A stretch of 64,000 nucleotides of DNA from Saxidomus purpurata (taxonomy: Eukaryota; Mollusca; Bivalvia; Venerida; Veneridae). Shown here piece after piece: positions 24,501 through 31,878 of this stretch. The notes beneath the pieces were generated by a model. It saw only the letters and a list, made by a program, of their open reading frames with translations, made no database searches and was not told the DNA's origin. The position numbers were made by a program, and so were the translations under genes. The stretch lies in NCBI GenBank assembly GCA_022818135.1, contig JAFMSR010000017.1, positions 1,980,707-2,044,706 of the forward strand, written 5' to 3'. Position 1 is the stretch's first letter. Every line of letters starts with the position of its first letter.

Positions 24501-27500
24501 ATTAAGAGTAAAAATATAGTATGTCAGTATATAAAATAGCACATCATGTAAAACTGCTCGATGGCAAAGCATGCTAAACTGTCGTACAGCATTTAAGTCA
24601 GATTTAGTGATACAACAAAATATATGCAGGTTGATCAAGGTGGCAGCTACAAGAATGCAGTCACTGATGAAAGGTGGAATGGCGATGGAGGAAGCTAGAA
24701 ATATGTGTTCTGTACCAATGGTTACTGCTGCAAAGGTAAGAGCCGGAAAAAATGCAATTATTTGTGCAGCTAGAAATATGTGTACTGTACAAGAAGCTAT
24801 GACGGGATATTGTATGTTAAGTCATTTTTTGTACGGAATAACGTATATATAATATCAAAGAACATGTTTTCCTACAAATATGCTTATACAGGTATACTAG
24901 AGTTGGATATGTGCCTGTGTACTAAACATGCCGAACAAACTGTGCTCCGTCATTTTAGACAATTATTATAGATATGAGCTTGTCGTACTGTAAGTAAAAT
25001 TAGTAGTTGGTTTGCAGTTAGCAGTTCGCGATCCAAACCTCGAACTGCGAACTGGCAACTTGTCAGCAGTGCACAATTCGTAAATCGTATTTCGACATAC
25101 GAAGTGGCTGCTAGTCTGCAGTTTGGAATTCACAATCAATACAAGCAACTAGACAGCAGTTCGCAATTTGTACAATGTAATTCCAGTCGCAACTGCGAAG
25201 TGGCAACTAGTGTGCAGGTCGCAATTTGTACAATGTAATTCCAGTCGCAACTGCGAAGTGGCAACTAGACTGCAGTTCGCAATTTGTACAATGTAATTCC
25301 AGTCGCAACTGCGAAGTGGCAACTAGACTGCAGTTCACAATTTGTACAATGTAATTCCAGTCGCAACTGCGAAGTGGCAACTAGTGTGCAGGTCGCAATT
25401 TGTACAATGTAATTCCAGTCGCAACTGCGAAGTGGCAACTAGACTGCAGTTCGCAATTTGTACAATGTAATTCCAGTCGCAACTGCGAAGTGGCAACTAG
25501 TGTGCAGGTCGCAATTTGTACAATGTAATTCCAGTCGCAACTGCGAAGTGGCAACTAGACTGCAGTTCGCAATTTGTACAAGTAATTCCAGTCGCAACTG
25601 CGAAGTGGCAACTAGACTGCAGTTCGCAATTTGTACAAGTAATTCCAGTCGCAACTGCGAAGTGGCAACTAGACTGCAGTTCGCAATTTGTACAATGTAA
25701 TTCCAGTCGCAACTGCGAAGTGGCAACTAGTGTGCAGGTCGCAATTTGTACAATGTAATTCCAGTCGCAACTGCGAAGTGGCAACTAGACTGCAGTTCGC
25801 AATTTGTACAATGTAATTCCAGTCGCAACTGCGAAGTGGCAACTAGACTGCAGTTCGCAATTTGTACAATGTAATTCCAGTCGCAACTGCGAAGTGGCAA
25901 CTAGTGTGCAGGTCGCAATTCGAATCGCCAACTTCGAACTAGCATCTAGTCTACAATTAACAATTTATAATTAGTGTTTGCATGTGGTCTGCAGTTCGCA
26001 ATCGCAGTAAACAATTCGAACTGCAAACTGGCATCTAGTCTGCAGTTTGCAATTCACATTTCGGATGTCGAACTTCGAGATGCATTTCATAATTCGAATC
26101 TTGAACAGCGAATTGGCAGCTAGTCTGCAATTCGCAATTCACAGTCCATAATTCGAATCACGAACTGGCTACTATAGTCAACAGTGTCCGACAAGCGAAT
26201 GGTTTAAAATGTCAATTTGAAAAGTGAACTTATTCATGTTCATTCCAACTTTTAAAATATGTATTAATCTAATGTCTAATTGCCATAAAATATTTTTGTA
26301 TTTGGCCTGGAGTAAGATATGCCTTTTGAATTGTCTAGTCACAATCCTTAAATAAAGATTATCATTATTATTATTGCATGTTCGATGGTCGCGACTCGAA
26401 TTGCGAATTGCGAACTACAGACTGGTAGTGAACTGTAGACTATAAGTTAAGTATGATAAAAGAAACACTGCGGAACTTACACATTTTCTTAAACTTGAAG
26501 TTGGTTTGTAGTCCAAAGTTAACGATTCGAATTGTGAAATGCGCACGTACTGTTTCTCTCTCGTTTTTTTTAAAATATTTATTTAGAGAATAGATATGTT
26601 AGATTGAGGGAAATATACCTTTTTAATATCATCTTTGTTAAAAATAAGTTAAATGCATGAGAAGGTATCGGACAAAGAAAACTTAACTTATATAAGGTAT
26701 TACAGAACATCTTGAACAGAGTTGTCTCCCGTCTCCCTTATCTATACTTCACTTAATCTTGGCTTTCGCTCCATTTCTGAAGGGAAAATTCATTAAGTTA
26801 ACTAAAACTAAAGAAAATTAGAGAACAAATTCTCTGAGAAAATATTCATTACTTGAAAATTTTACCTTGCCTTTTCGTTTATCTTTTTGGGACGCGTCAC
26901 AAGTCTCAGTTTGTTATAGTAAATAAGAATTATGTTTAATCTAAAATAAATGTTAACATATATATGTTGCGTACGTGACAGGGCAACTCTGTTGATTTTT
27001 TTTTTATATCTGTCGTTTCAGTCGAGATTTCAGCTATAGTATTTATTTCAACTAGTATGAAATTCTCTTTAATTACCTATTAAAGAGAATTGTAAATATC
27101 TGTACATAAGATAAACGGGGTTACCCTGATTTAACGGGCCTCAAAAGGACAAATAACTTCAATCTTTTGAAAATGTGTAAGTTCCGCAGTATTTAAAACC
27201 ATAAATGCTTACTTGTATAAATTTGGCAGATGTCTATGAAAAATCTCATTTTCCAGGCACACTGTCAGACATATGTGGTAAGACTATTCAGTAGTGTAGC
27301 CAACGGACCCGGCATGGACCCAGCTGTCGCCAAGGTTCTTCAGACTATGTGCAGACTGTATGCTGTGTATGGAATCAACCAACGACTTGGGGATTTCATT
27401 CAGGTATGTCGCTATTTAGTCAAATTAACTAAAACTGCATAATATTGATGTCAATGTATGTTGTCATCTGTATACAGTCACACTTGTGAACAAACTGAAG

Positions 27501-28960
27501 TTTGTGGCAGGAGGCAGACGTCGGTGCTTTAATAATATAGTGCACCGTTTTCTCTAAAGATCATATTTTCCTTACGTTTGTTTCTAACTGTATTTCTGAC
27601 ATCTAAATTTTTGCACAAAAAGGTAAATCTTGAACATTCGTAGCAGTTTACGATTCCTGTAAAACAGGTGTTTGTTGAGCAGAATTCAGAACTAAACTTT
27701 AATATTAAGTTTGTAGAATATCTCTGACCCATTTACAAATCATTGTTTTTTTATTTAAAATTGGGGAAGTCGAGAATAAAACAATATTTATGTTATGATT
27801 GTTTCAAACTTACAGGACGGTTACTTGGATGCGCAGCAGGCTAATATGATCCTGAATAAAACTCTTACACTGTTTGCTGAGATCCGACCGAATGCTGTGG
27901 CCCTTGTTGATGCCTTTGACTACTCGGACCAGATCCTACAGAGTTGTTTAGGACGGTATGACGGTCGCGTGTACGAAGCCCTATATGAATACGCAAAATC
28001 TTCACCTCTGAACAAAGAAGATGTAAGTGAAAACGTTGTTAGTTGAATTTACAAGCTCACTTTTTCTCATTTTGCAATGTTTCGTTATCACTACTTGTTC
28101 ACCTATCAATCAAAAGAACACAAGACTAGATTTGCTATTCCACTGGTTTTGTACAAATAGACTGTCTAGATTCATGTAGTATATCTATACATCTAGACAA
28201 GTTACAAATTTCAAGTTTTATTCAATTTCTTCCAGAGGTTCTTAGACCCATGTGGCATTACAAGCATATATAACTCACAAATATGGCAGAATACCATAAA
28301 CATTATATTTATGATTCAAACAGAGTGCAACTGATCAAACAATATACCTTCGAAAAGCATTATTTTAAATGACCAAATGTGATAACCGAATGAACATGTT
28401 TATGTTTTAGTTGTTTAGACACGTTTTAATAAGACAACATCCTTTTCTTATGTAGACAATATAATTATAGTTTGAACAGTTTTTTGAATAGACATATTTG
28501 AGCTGAATTTACAGACAAAATGATCGTCATTTTTGTTACAAGAAAATGAAACAATTTGAAATTAGATTTATCTTGACCATCATCTGTTTCCGAAGCTTGA
28601 TTAATTGAGTTAATGTGGAGCCACCGTGGGGCAGTGGTAGCGCGTTCGACTCAGGGTTGAAGGACCCCGGGTTGGATCCCTACCATAGCCATGTCAGTAG
28701 TGTCCTTAGGCAAGACACAAATAGTTCCACATTGCCTCTCTTTCTACGAGGTTGATTCCATCAGGAATGAGTCTCGAGAGCGATTAATCTAAGTTTTAAG
28801 AACTTGTTTCGCAGTATAGAATAAATAAATTAGTATATATGTGTATATTAATTGAGTGATTTACTGTGCTTCCTTTCAGGTCCATGATTCATACTACACC
28901 ACATTGAGACCACTGATGAAAGGACAGCTCAAGTTCGAGTCTCCGGCAGCTAAACTATAA
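12397..28960 (+). CDS. ACOX1: Peroxisomal acyl-CoA oxidase, ACOX1-like, 14 exons, complete
   Basis: The enzyme makes the first, FAD-dependent, step of peroxisomal beta-oxidation (acyl-CoA to trans-2-enoyl-CoA, with H2O2). Exons: 12397-12511, 13420-13582, 13972-14132, 19458-19565, 20420-20539, 21283-21398, 21761-21930, 22357-22519, 23018-23208, 23859-24011, 24630-24735, 27257-27403, 27816-28022, 28880-28960. All introns are GT-AG and all phases agree. The sum is 2,001 nt, or 666 residues, against about 660 in vertebrate ACOX1. Landmarks are the start [14 protein letters not shown], the flavin/substrate motif [11 protein letters not shown] (137-147), [11 protein letters not shown] after it, [12 protein letters not shown] (398-409), and TYEGENTV with the likely catalytic base Glu424. 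The C-terminal AKL is a type-1 peroxisomal signal. No second version of exon 3, as in mammals, is visible. Other acyl-CoA oxidase subtypes are possible but fit less well. Confidence 0.95.
13420..13582 (+). CDS. ACOX1: ACOX1 exon 2 (residues 39-92)
   Basis: Acyl-CoA oxidase N-terminal helical domain. Acceptor TCTTTGCAG, donor CA|GTAAGT, phase 2. Confidence 0.92.
13883..13958 (+). repeat. 18-19-bp repeat next to the exon 3 acceptor
   Basis: About three to four copies of ACAATTTCTTACAAGTAAA end 14 bases before exon 3. Each copy has a TTTCTTACAAG that mimics an acceptor. Those sites would break the reading phase or add a stop, so only 13,972 fits. Confidence 0.75.
13972..14132 (+). CDS. ACOX1: ACOX1 exon 3 (residues 93-146)
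   Basis: Carries [10 protein letters not shown] and [10 protein letters not shown]. The start at 13,972 is forced: it is the only AG that completes phase 2 without an in-frame stop (TAA at 13,967). Its upstream tract is a poor pyrimidine tract. Donor CG|GTAAGA. Confidence 0.88.
14466..14757 (+). repeat. 31-bp tandem array 1 in ACOX1 intron 3
   Basis: About nine copies of a 31-base unit: CATGACATATCTGATTGGTT, then GAGCTGGCCAG. The unit contains the perfect palindrome GCTGGCCAGC and an ATTGG word. Copies differ by one or two bases. Because 31 is not a multiple of 3, the frames over it cycle and are artefacts. Confidence 0.95.
14785..14912. repeat. Hairpin 1 between the 31-bp arrays
   Basis: Arms of about 50 bases: GTGGATAAGGAAATCCCATC and onward is mirrored by GGGTGGGATTTCCTTATCCA about 90 bases later. 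The loop lies around GAGGCTCTGTCGAG. It is preceded by CTCACCTATGAGATGCATAT, which also flanks hairpin 2 in inverted orientation. Confidence 0.85.
15205..15360. repeat. Hairpin 2, inverted relative of hairpin 1
   Basis: The left arm AAGGAAATCCCAACCTCGGG pairs with CCCTCGGGTGGGATTTCCTT on the right. The whole unit reads as the reverse complement of hairpin 1 plus its flanks (CATAGGTGAG on the left, CAACTCATGAACATG on the right). Confidence 0.85.
15379..15676 (+). repeat. 31-bp tandem array 2 in ACOX1 intron 3
   Basis: About nine to ten copies of the same 31-base unit as array 1 and in the same orientation, with variants CCAACATG/CCAGCATG and AGCTGA/ATCTGA. With array 1 it brackets the two hairpins. 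Confidence 0.95.
15690..15815 (+). repeat. Interspersed repeat, family GCCTTTGCGA, copy 1
   Basis: CAGCCTTTGCGACCAGTACTGATCAGGATCAGCCTGC is followed by AGTCTGATCATGATCTGTGC and TGTTCAGTAA. Inverted relatives lie at 23,280-23,500 and 37,885-38,075 (TAGCGAACAGTG...CGCAAAGGC). I associate this repeat with bivalve genomes. Confidence 0.6.
15974..19435. mobile_element. 3.46-kb element with ~64-bp near-perfect terminal inverted repeats
   Basis: The left end begins CACCCCGGGTATTCGACTAC (15,974) and the right end is its reverse complement, finishing GTAGTCGAATACCCGGGGTG (19,435). The match runs about 64 bases and continues imperfectly to about 85. Sub-terminal inverted blocks sit at 16,380-16,450 and 18,945-19,025 (TACGTATGAACGCAGA-type words). 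AAAA flanks both outer ends, a possible target duplication. No frame over about 70 codons is present, so it would be non-autonomous. The right end is 22 bases from ACOX1 exon 4. Confidence 0.85.
19458..19565 (+). CDS. ACOX1: ACOX1 exon 4 (residues 147-182)
   Basis: Encodes [20 protein letters not shown], then [12 protein letters not shown]. Acceptor TGTTTCAG, donor T|GTGAGT, phase 1. Confidence 0.95.
19704..20232 (+). repeat. Dispersed ~0.55-kb repeat with tRNA-like segment, copy 1
   Basis: Colinear with 35,696-36,292. The start is AAGATGGTCGTCACGATTTT and the end is TTCCGGTCAAAAGCGAGCTT plus AATACGACTGCGCCGAAAA. Within it, 19,840-19,902 read on the minus strand is tRNA-like: GCAGTTAGCTCAGTCGGGAG, then GAAGGTTCGTGTCCCAG. 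It lies in ACOX1 intron 4. Confidence 0.75.
20420..20539 (+). CDS. ACOX1: ACOX1 exon 5 (residues 183-222)
   Basis: Encodes [20 protein letters not shown] and on to SPLPG, part of the beta-sheet domain. Acceptor ATATTTCAG, donor G|GTAAGT. Confidence 0.95.
21095..21230. repeat. Diverged dispersed repeat, copy 1
   Basis: GTAAAGAAACTGCCAACTTTCTCACAT then GACATGTTCGGTAGCAGAGTTCGAACCC resembles 38,985-39,085. The end is B-box-like on the minus strand, so it may be SINE-derived. Confidence 0.4.
21283..21398 (+). CDS. ACOX1: ACOX1 exon 6 (residues 223-261)
   Basis: Encodes [20 protein letters not shown] and [13 protein letters not shown]. Ends on a full codon (phase 0), AAG|GTATGG. Confidence 0.95.
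21761..21930 (+). CDS. ACOX1: ACOX1 exon 7 (residues 262-317)
   Basis: Encodes the helical-domain segment [15 protein letters not shown] and [13 protein letters not shown]. Acceptor ACTTTTCAG, donor GG|GTATGG, phase 2. Confidence 0.95.
22357..22519 (+). CDS. ACOX1: ACOX1 exon 8 (residues 318-372)
   Basis: Encodes [20 protein letters not shown]. The acceptor TTTTAAG|AGG is weak but is the only one that keeps the phase. Donor GCG|GTAAGA. Confidence 0.92.
23018..23208 (+). CDS. ACOX1: ACOX1 exon 9 (residues 373-435), active-site exon
   Basis: Encodes [12 protein letters not shown] and [13 protein letters not shown]. Glu424 corresponds to the catalytic glutamate of the family. Acceptor TTGTTACAG, donor AG|GTACAA. 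Confidence 0.95.
23280..23500 (-). repeat. Interspersed repeat, family GCCTTTGCGA, copy 2
   Basis: Inverted relative of 15,690-15,815, with ATAGCGAACAGTGAATAC and CACTGATCGCAAAGGCAGAA. It shares further flank words with 37,885-38,075 (TTGTTCAAA, CAGTCTTCAA/CATCTTTCAA). Confidence 0.55.
23618..23695 (+). repeat. tRNA-derived SINE head (family GTCTCCGTGG), copy 2
   Basis: GTCTCCGTGGTTTAGTGGTT followed by GTAGGTTTGAGCACCTGC, which are A- and B-box-like. Same opening as 1,237-1,312. It lies in ACOX1 intron 9. Confidence 0.55.
23859..24011 (+). CDS. ACOX1: ACOX1 exon 10 (residues 436-486)
   Basis: Encodes [18 protein letters not shown] and [13 protein letters not shown], the start of the C-terminal oxidase domain. 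Phase 2 on both sides. Confidence 0.95.
24630..24735 (+). CDS. ACOX1: ACOX1 exon 11 (residues 487-522)
   Basis: Encodes [20 protein letters not shown] and [10 protein letters not shown]. The frame stays open past the donor AAG|GTAAGA to a stop at 24,850. The intron also holds a 25-base near-copy of this exon, 75 bases on. Confidence 0.92.
25168..25920 (+). repeat. 58-bp tandem array in ACOX1 intron 11
   Basis: About 13 copies of a 58-base unit: GCAATTTGTACAATGTAATT, CCAGTCGCAACTGCGAAGTG, GCAACTAGACTGCAGTTC. Two unit endings occur, AGACTGCAGTTCGC (A) and AGTGTGCAGGTCGC (B), in the order B A A B A B A A A B A A B. Two units lack one base. Degenerate versions extend to about 25,010 on the left and 26,190 on the right. 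Confidence 0.95.
26240..26430. mobile_element. LINE-like 3' tail inside degenerate array flank
   Basis: CTTAAATAAAGATTATCATTATTATTATT at about 26,348-26,376 resembles the simple-repeat 3' end of non-LTR retrotransposons. The sequence on both sides (to 26,190, and again 26,380-26,430) is degenerate 58-bp-array material, so the tail seems to have landed in it. Confidence 0.45.
27257..27403 (+). CDS. ACOX1: ACOX1 exon 12 (residues 523-571)
   Basis: Encodes [15 protein letters not shown] and [18 protein letters not shown] second in-frame acceptor (GGCAG, 27,229) would add nine codons, but the family alignment ([13 protein letters not shown]) favours 27,257. Confidence 0.93.
27816..28022 (+). CDS. 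ACOX1: ACOX1 exon 13 (residues 572-640)
   Basis: Encodes [19 protein letters not shown] and [20 protein letters not shown]. Acceptor CTTACAG, donor GAT|GTAAGT, phase 0. Confidence 0.95.
28611..28846 (+). mobile_element. tRNA-derived SINE, copy 2, 11-bp target duplication
   Basis: Same family as 10,748-10,967: GTGGAGCCACCGTGGGGCAG, B box GGGTTGGATCCC, GTGTCCTTAGGCAAGACAC and a TAAATAAATTAG tail. It is flanked by ATTAATTGAGT at 28,600-28,610 and 28,847-28,857. It ends about 22 bases before ACOX1 exon 14. Confidence 0.88.
28880..28960 (+). CDS. ACOX1: ACOX1 exon 14 (residues 641-666, stop)
   Basis: Ends [13 protein letters not shown]. AKL is a functional variant of the SKL peroxisomal targeting signal. 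Acceptor CTTCCTTTCAG. Confidence 0.95.
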   Translation, partial: VHDSYYTTLRPLMKGQLKFESPAAKL

Positions 28961-30119
28961 CAATAAGGACATATAAATGTGCCTAGAACAGTTGAGCATA
29001 TTTGAAAGTGCATAAACTACATGTATGCAAGAATAGTTAACAACGAAAGTTCAGATTCTTTTATACTGTATGTATAAAGAAACCATTGCTTACGGAATGC
29101 AAGAACGTTCATCGGTATGCGACAAAATCATTGTTGAAACATTGTTCACAAAAATAGAGAATGTGTCACAAGTAGTTGGAACATTTTGTCCAACGTTTCT
29201 CAATGTCTTTAAAGATTAAAACATTAGAACATTTTAGAACCTTTAACAGTAAATATACTTATAAAGGACATATGAGAACACTGTTACGTTACCTTCATTA
29301 GAATGTCTGAGAAATTTCACGAATGTAAAATCTTTGACAAGTGTGCAGTGTGTGACATATGAGAGAGTTCACCTATGTAAAATCTGAGATGATGTTATTG
29401 TATTGTTAAGACTGTGAGGGATTTGAAGTCTGTGAAACTTTATTAGAGAATATTTACACGTGCAACAGTAAATTTTTTAAAAGTTTAAACTTCCGGATTT
29501 TTTGAAATTTTAGAGTTAATTTGGGAGCGTTAAACAGTATATATATAGAAAACTTGGGAACATTCACTGACTTTTAAATTTGTTTTAACAGAAACATTGA
29601 GAGCGTTAAACAGTTGAAAACGGAAAATTCACAAAATGTTTTACATCGTCATTATTGTTAGACAGTTCGGCAACAGGGTCATTCAATATTGACTTATATA
29701 TCATTACACACATTTCAAGTACACGTTTATGTTTGCATTATTAAACAGTTCGTCTAAAACATTGTTTTGTGTTCTTTTCATTGTGTCCAAATATCTACGC
29801 TACAACGGTCGTGTATCTTCTTGTTTTACTCCACTTTGATATTACCTTCAGGTACAGGTAACGCGAACTTGCCCGCAATTTAAAAAGAAAAGCAAAGAAA
29901 TTTGACACATGTAACTCGTAAACTTTAAATGTGCAAGGCCGTTCTCAGTGTAGGATTCGAACCCATGATCCTCACAAATATTGAATAATTACCTACGTAA
30001 AGGAAATTTACGAATGAAAAACAGATTTTTCTTCATACTAGTCATTATCGGTAATGTCGGTGTTTTAAAACATGTCGCAACATTCAATACTTTATGTAAA
30101 GTTGTTTTTGTACAATAAA
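28961..30119 (+). other. ACOX1 3' flank with candidate poly(A) signals
   Basis: No coding signal. ATTAAA occurs at 29,215-29,220 and AATAAA at 30,114-30,119; either could end the transcript. 29,950-29,970 (AGGATTCGAACCCATGATCC) looks like a B-box remnant of a SINE. Confidence 0.4.
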
Positions 30120-31790
30120 TTGTAGGATAACGATTTATTACAGAAAGTCTCTATGTTGATTATTTGTGCTAAAATGAGGTATTTTTCGATATATGTTATT
30201 CTTTAAAATTGTATTTATTAATAATTTTGCGTTCATATGGCATATTATCTATGTTTGGGGAATAGTAATCTGCTGCATGTAGGGAGTGCTCCTTTATTCA
30301 GGCAGTTTATTCAACTATTCACGCCGGGGGAACCCGCATATGAAGTGCAACATGCACTTCGGTAAAAATCTACTGCGGAGCTTCCGGAACTCCATATGCG
30401 GATGAGTTTAAAGGAAAAACAAGGTAGGTGATGTTACATTTGTCCATTTTTCATATACATGTACTCAAAGAAGAATTGAAAAAAAACTCGAATGCTATTA
30501 GACCCGCACATAAATTCCGCGTCTCTCCATATATGTTGTTTACTTGTACGTTTAGAAATGACAGTGAAAACTTTGAACAAAGTGTCTGACAAATGTGAAA
30601 GAAAGTAGTCAACAATTATGAATGATCATGTTTTTGTTGTAAATCGCATTTCTGGCGAGGTATGAACGAAGAATATTAGAAAATATGTACAAGTATATAT
30701 GCACTTGGAAGAAAAATACATACACACAATGATCTGGGAAAGAATTTCTCGGCTAAAATGTAGATGCACTACATATGCGTAGTGTGCACTCCATATGTGC
30801 TATAAGATGTTATGTGGGATTGTTCAAAATTCTTGTGATTCATAACGCGCTGCTTCTTGAGTTATTTTCAAAAAAGTTAGAATGATACACTAATAAAAAT
30901 CCGTTTATTGTAGCAAATATCACTTGTAAAATTCTAAACAAGCACGGAAAGGTGTGTTTGATACTGATATTATCCGGAAAATTCCTGTCCACTCCAAAAC
31001 TGATATCTTTATAATAGCTTTACACACATTTATATACATTAGCAGGTTACGAAAAACAATTTATCACAAAAGCTCACTTGACCCCTTCGTGGTTATGTGA
31101 GCTCAAACTTCTTGTGCAAAGCAAGCTTTGAGTTTACAAAGCAATAGTTTACTTCTCTGAATAATAGTCTCCCTTGCTCTCTTAGCATCAGCGAGAAGGC
31201 GATTGTTCGAATCTCAGCAGGTTTACATTCTGTTATGGCTGGCTTACAAGCCTCCAGTTAGTTTATTCAGCAAGTACATGTACTGAGAAAGAACCTGTCG
31301 TATGATGTCAAAAATAATCGGCCCCTTTAAATAGTTGAAGTTGCTGTAAACCCTTTTCATCTCAGGGTAGCTATTATCTGAATTTTCCGTATGATTTTTG
31401 ACAGATAATGTAAGAATAAAATTCCATTGCGTCGTGTTGATTGTGTGCCAGACGTCTGTAATGCAAACTATAGTTCAGTTGTATCATATAACTACTTCTC
31501 TCACAAAAGAAATCTCGCAAACGCAAAATAAACTCTGAACTTGCTCAAGTGACGTATACTGTGGTGGGTTTAAAAAGGAATTCTATAACTGCAACAAGGG
31601 ATGCATTGTGCTGGTTTATGGGTTAAAAAGTTTAAGTTTTTGTTCAAAACAAGTGTAATTATGTATACATGCTAAACTAATCATGTTGTCTAAGTACATT
31701 TTTGAACTAGGCCTTGCTATCTTTGCCTTCGACTGATAGCTGCTTTTTAGAACATCGTGCTTGAACGGAACGAAGTGTTACCTTAACAGG
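30120..31790. other. No gene recognised; small hairpins
   Basis: AT-rich. CCGCATATG (about 30,341) pairs with CATATGCGG (about 30,392) around GAAGTGCAACATGCACTTC. AGCTCACTTGACCCC near 31,072 resembles the end of an interspersed repeat, and 31,180-31,225 is weakly tRNA-like. No exon is supported. Confidence 0.4.
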
Positions 31791-31801
31791 ATAGTTGACC
31801 T

Positions 31802-31836
31802 TATATATATAGTTGGATAATTTACGTCGTGTCACT
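31802..31836 (+). promoter_or_regulatory. Candidate TATA box and initiator of cysteine-rich gene A
   Basis: TATATATATAG at 31,802-31,812 precedes GTCACTG (31,831-31,837) by about 30 bases. The ATG is at 31,879. Confidence 0.5.
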
Positions 31837-31878
31837 GTTCTACTGCGATTCAACTTGTGGCAACATTATATCTACAAC

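Noticed and set aside
25439..25784. Four overlapping frames of 80-95 codons
   Set aside because: They are produced by the 58-bp array.
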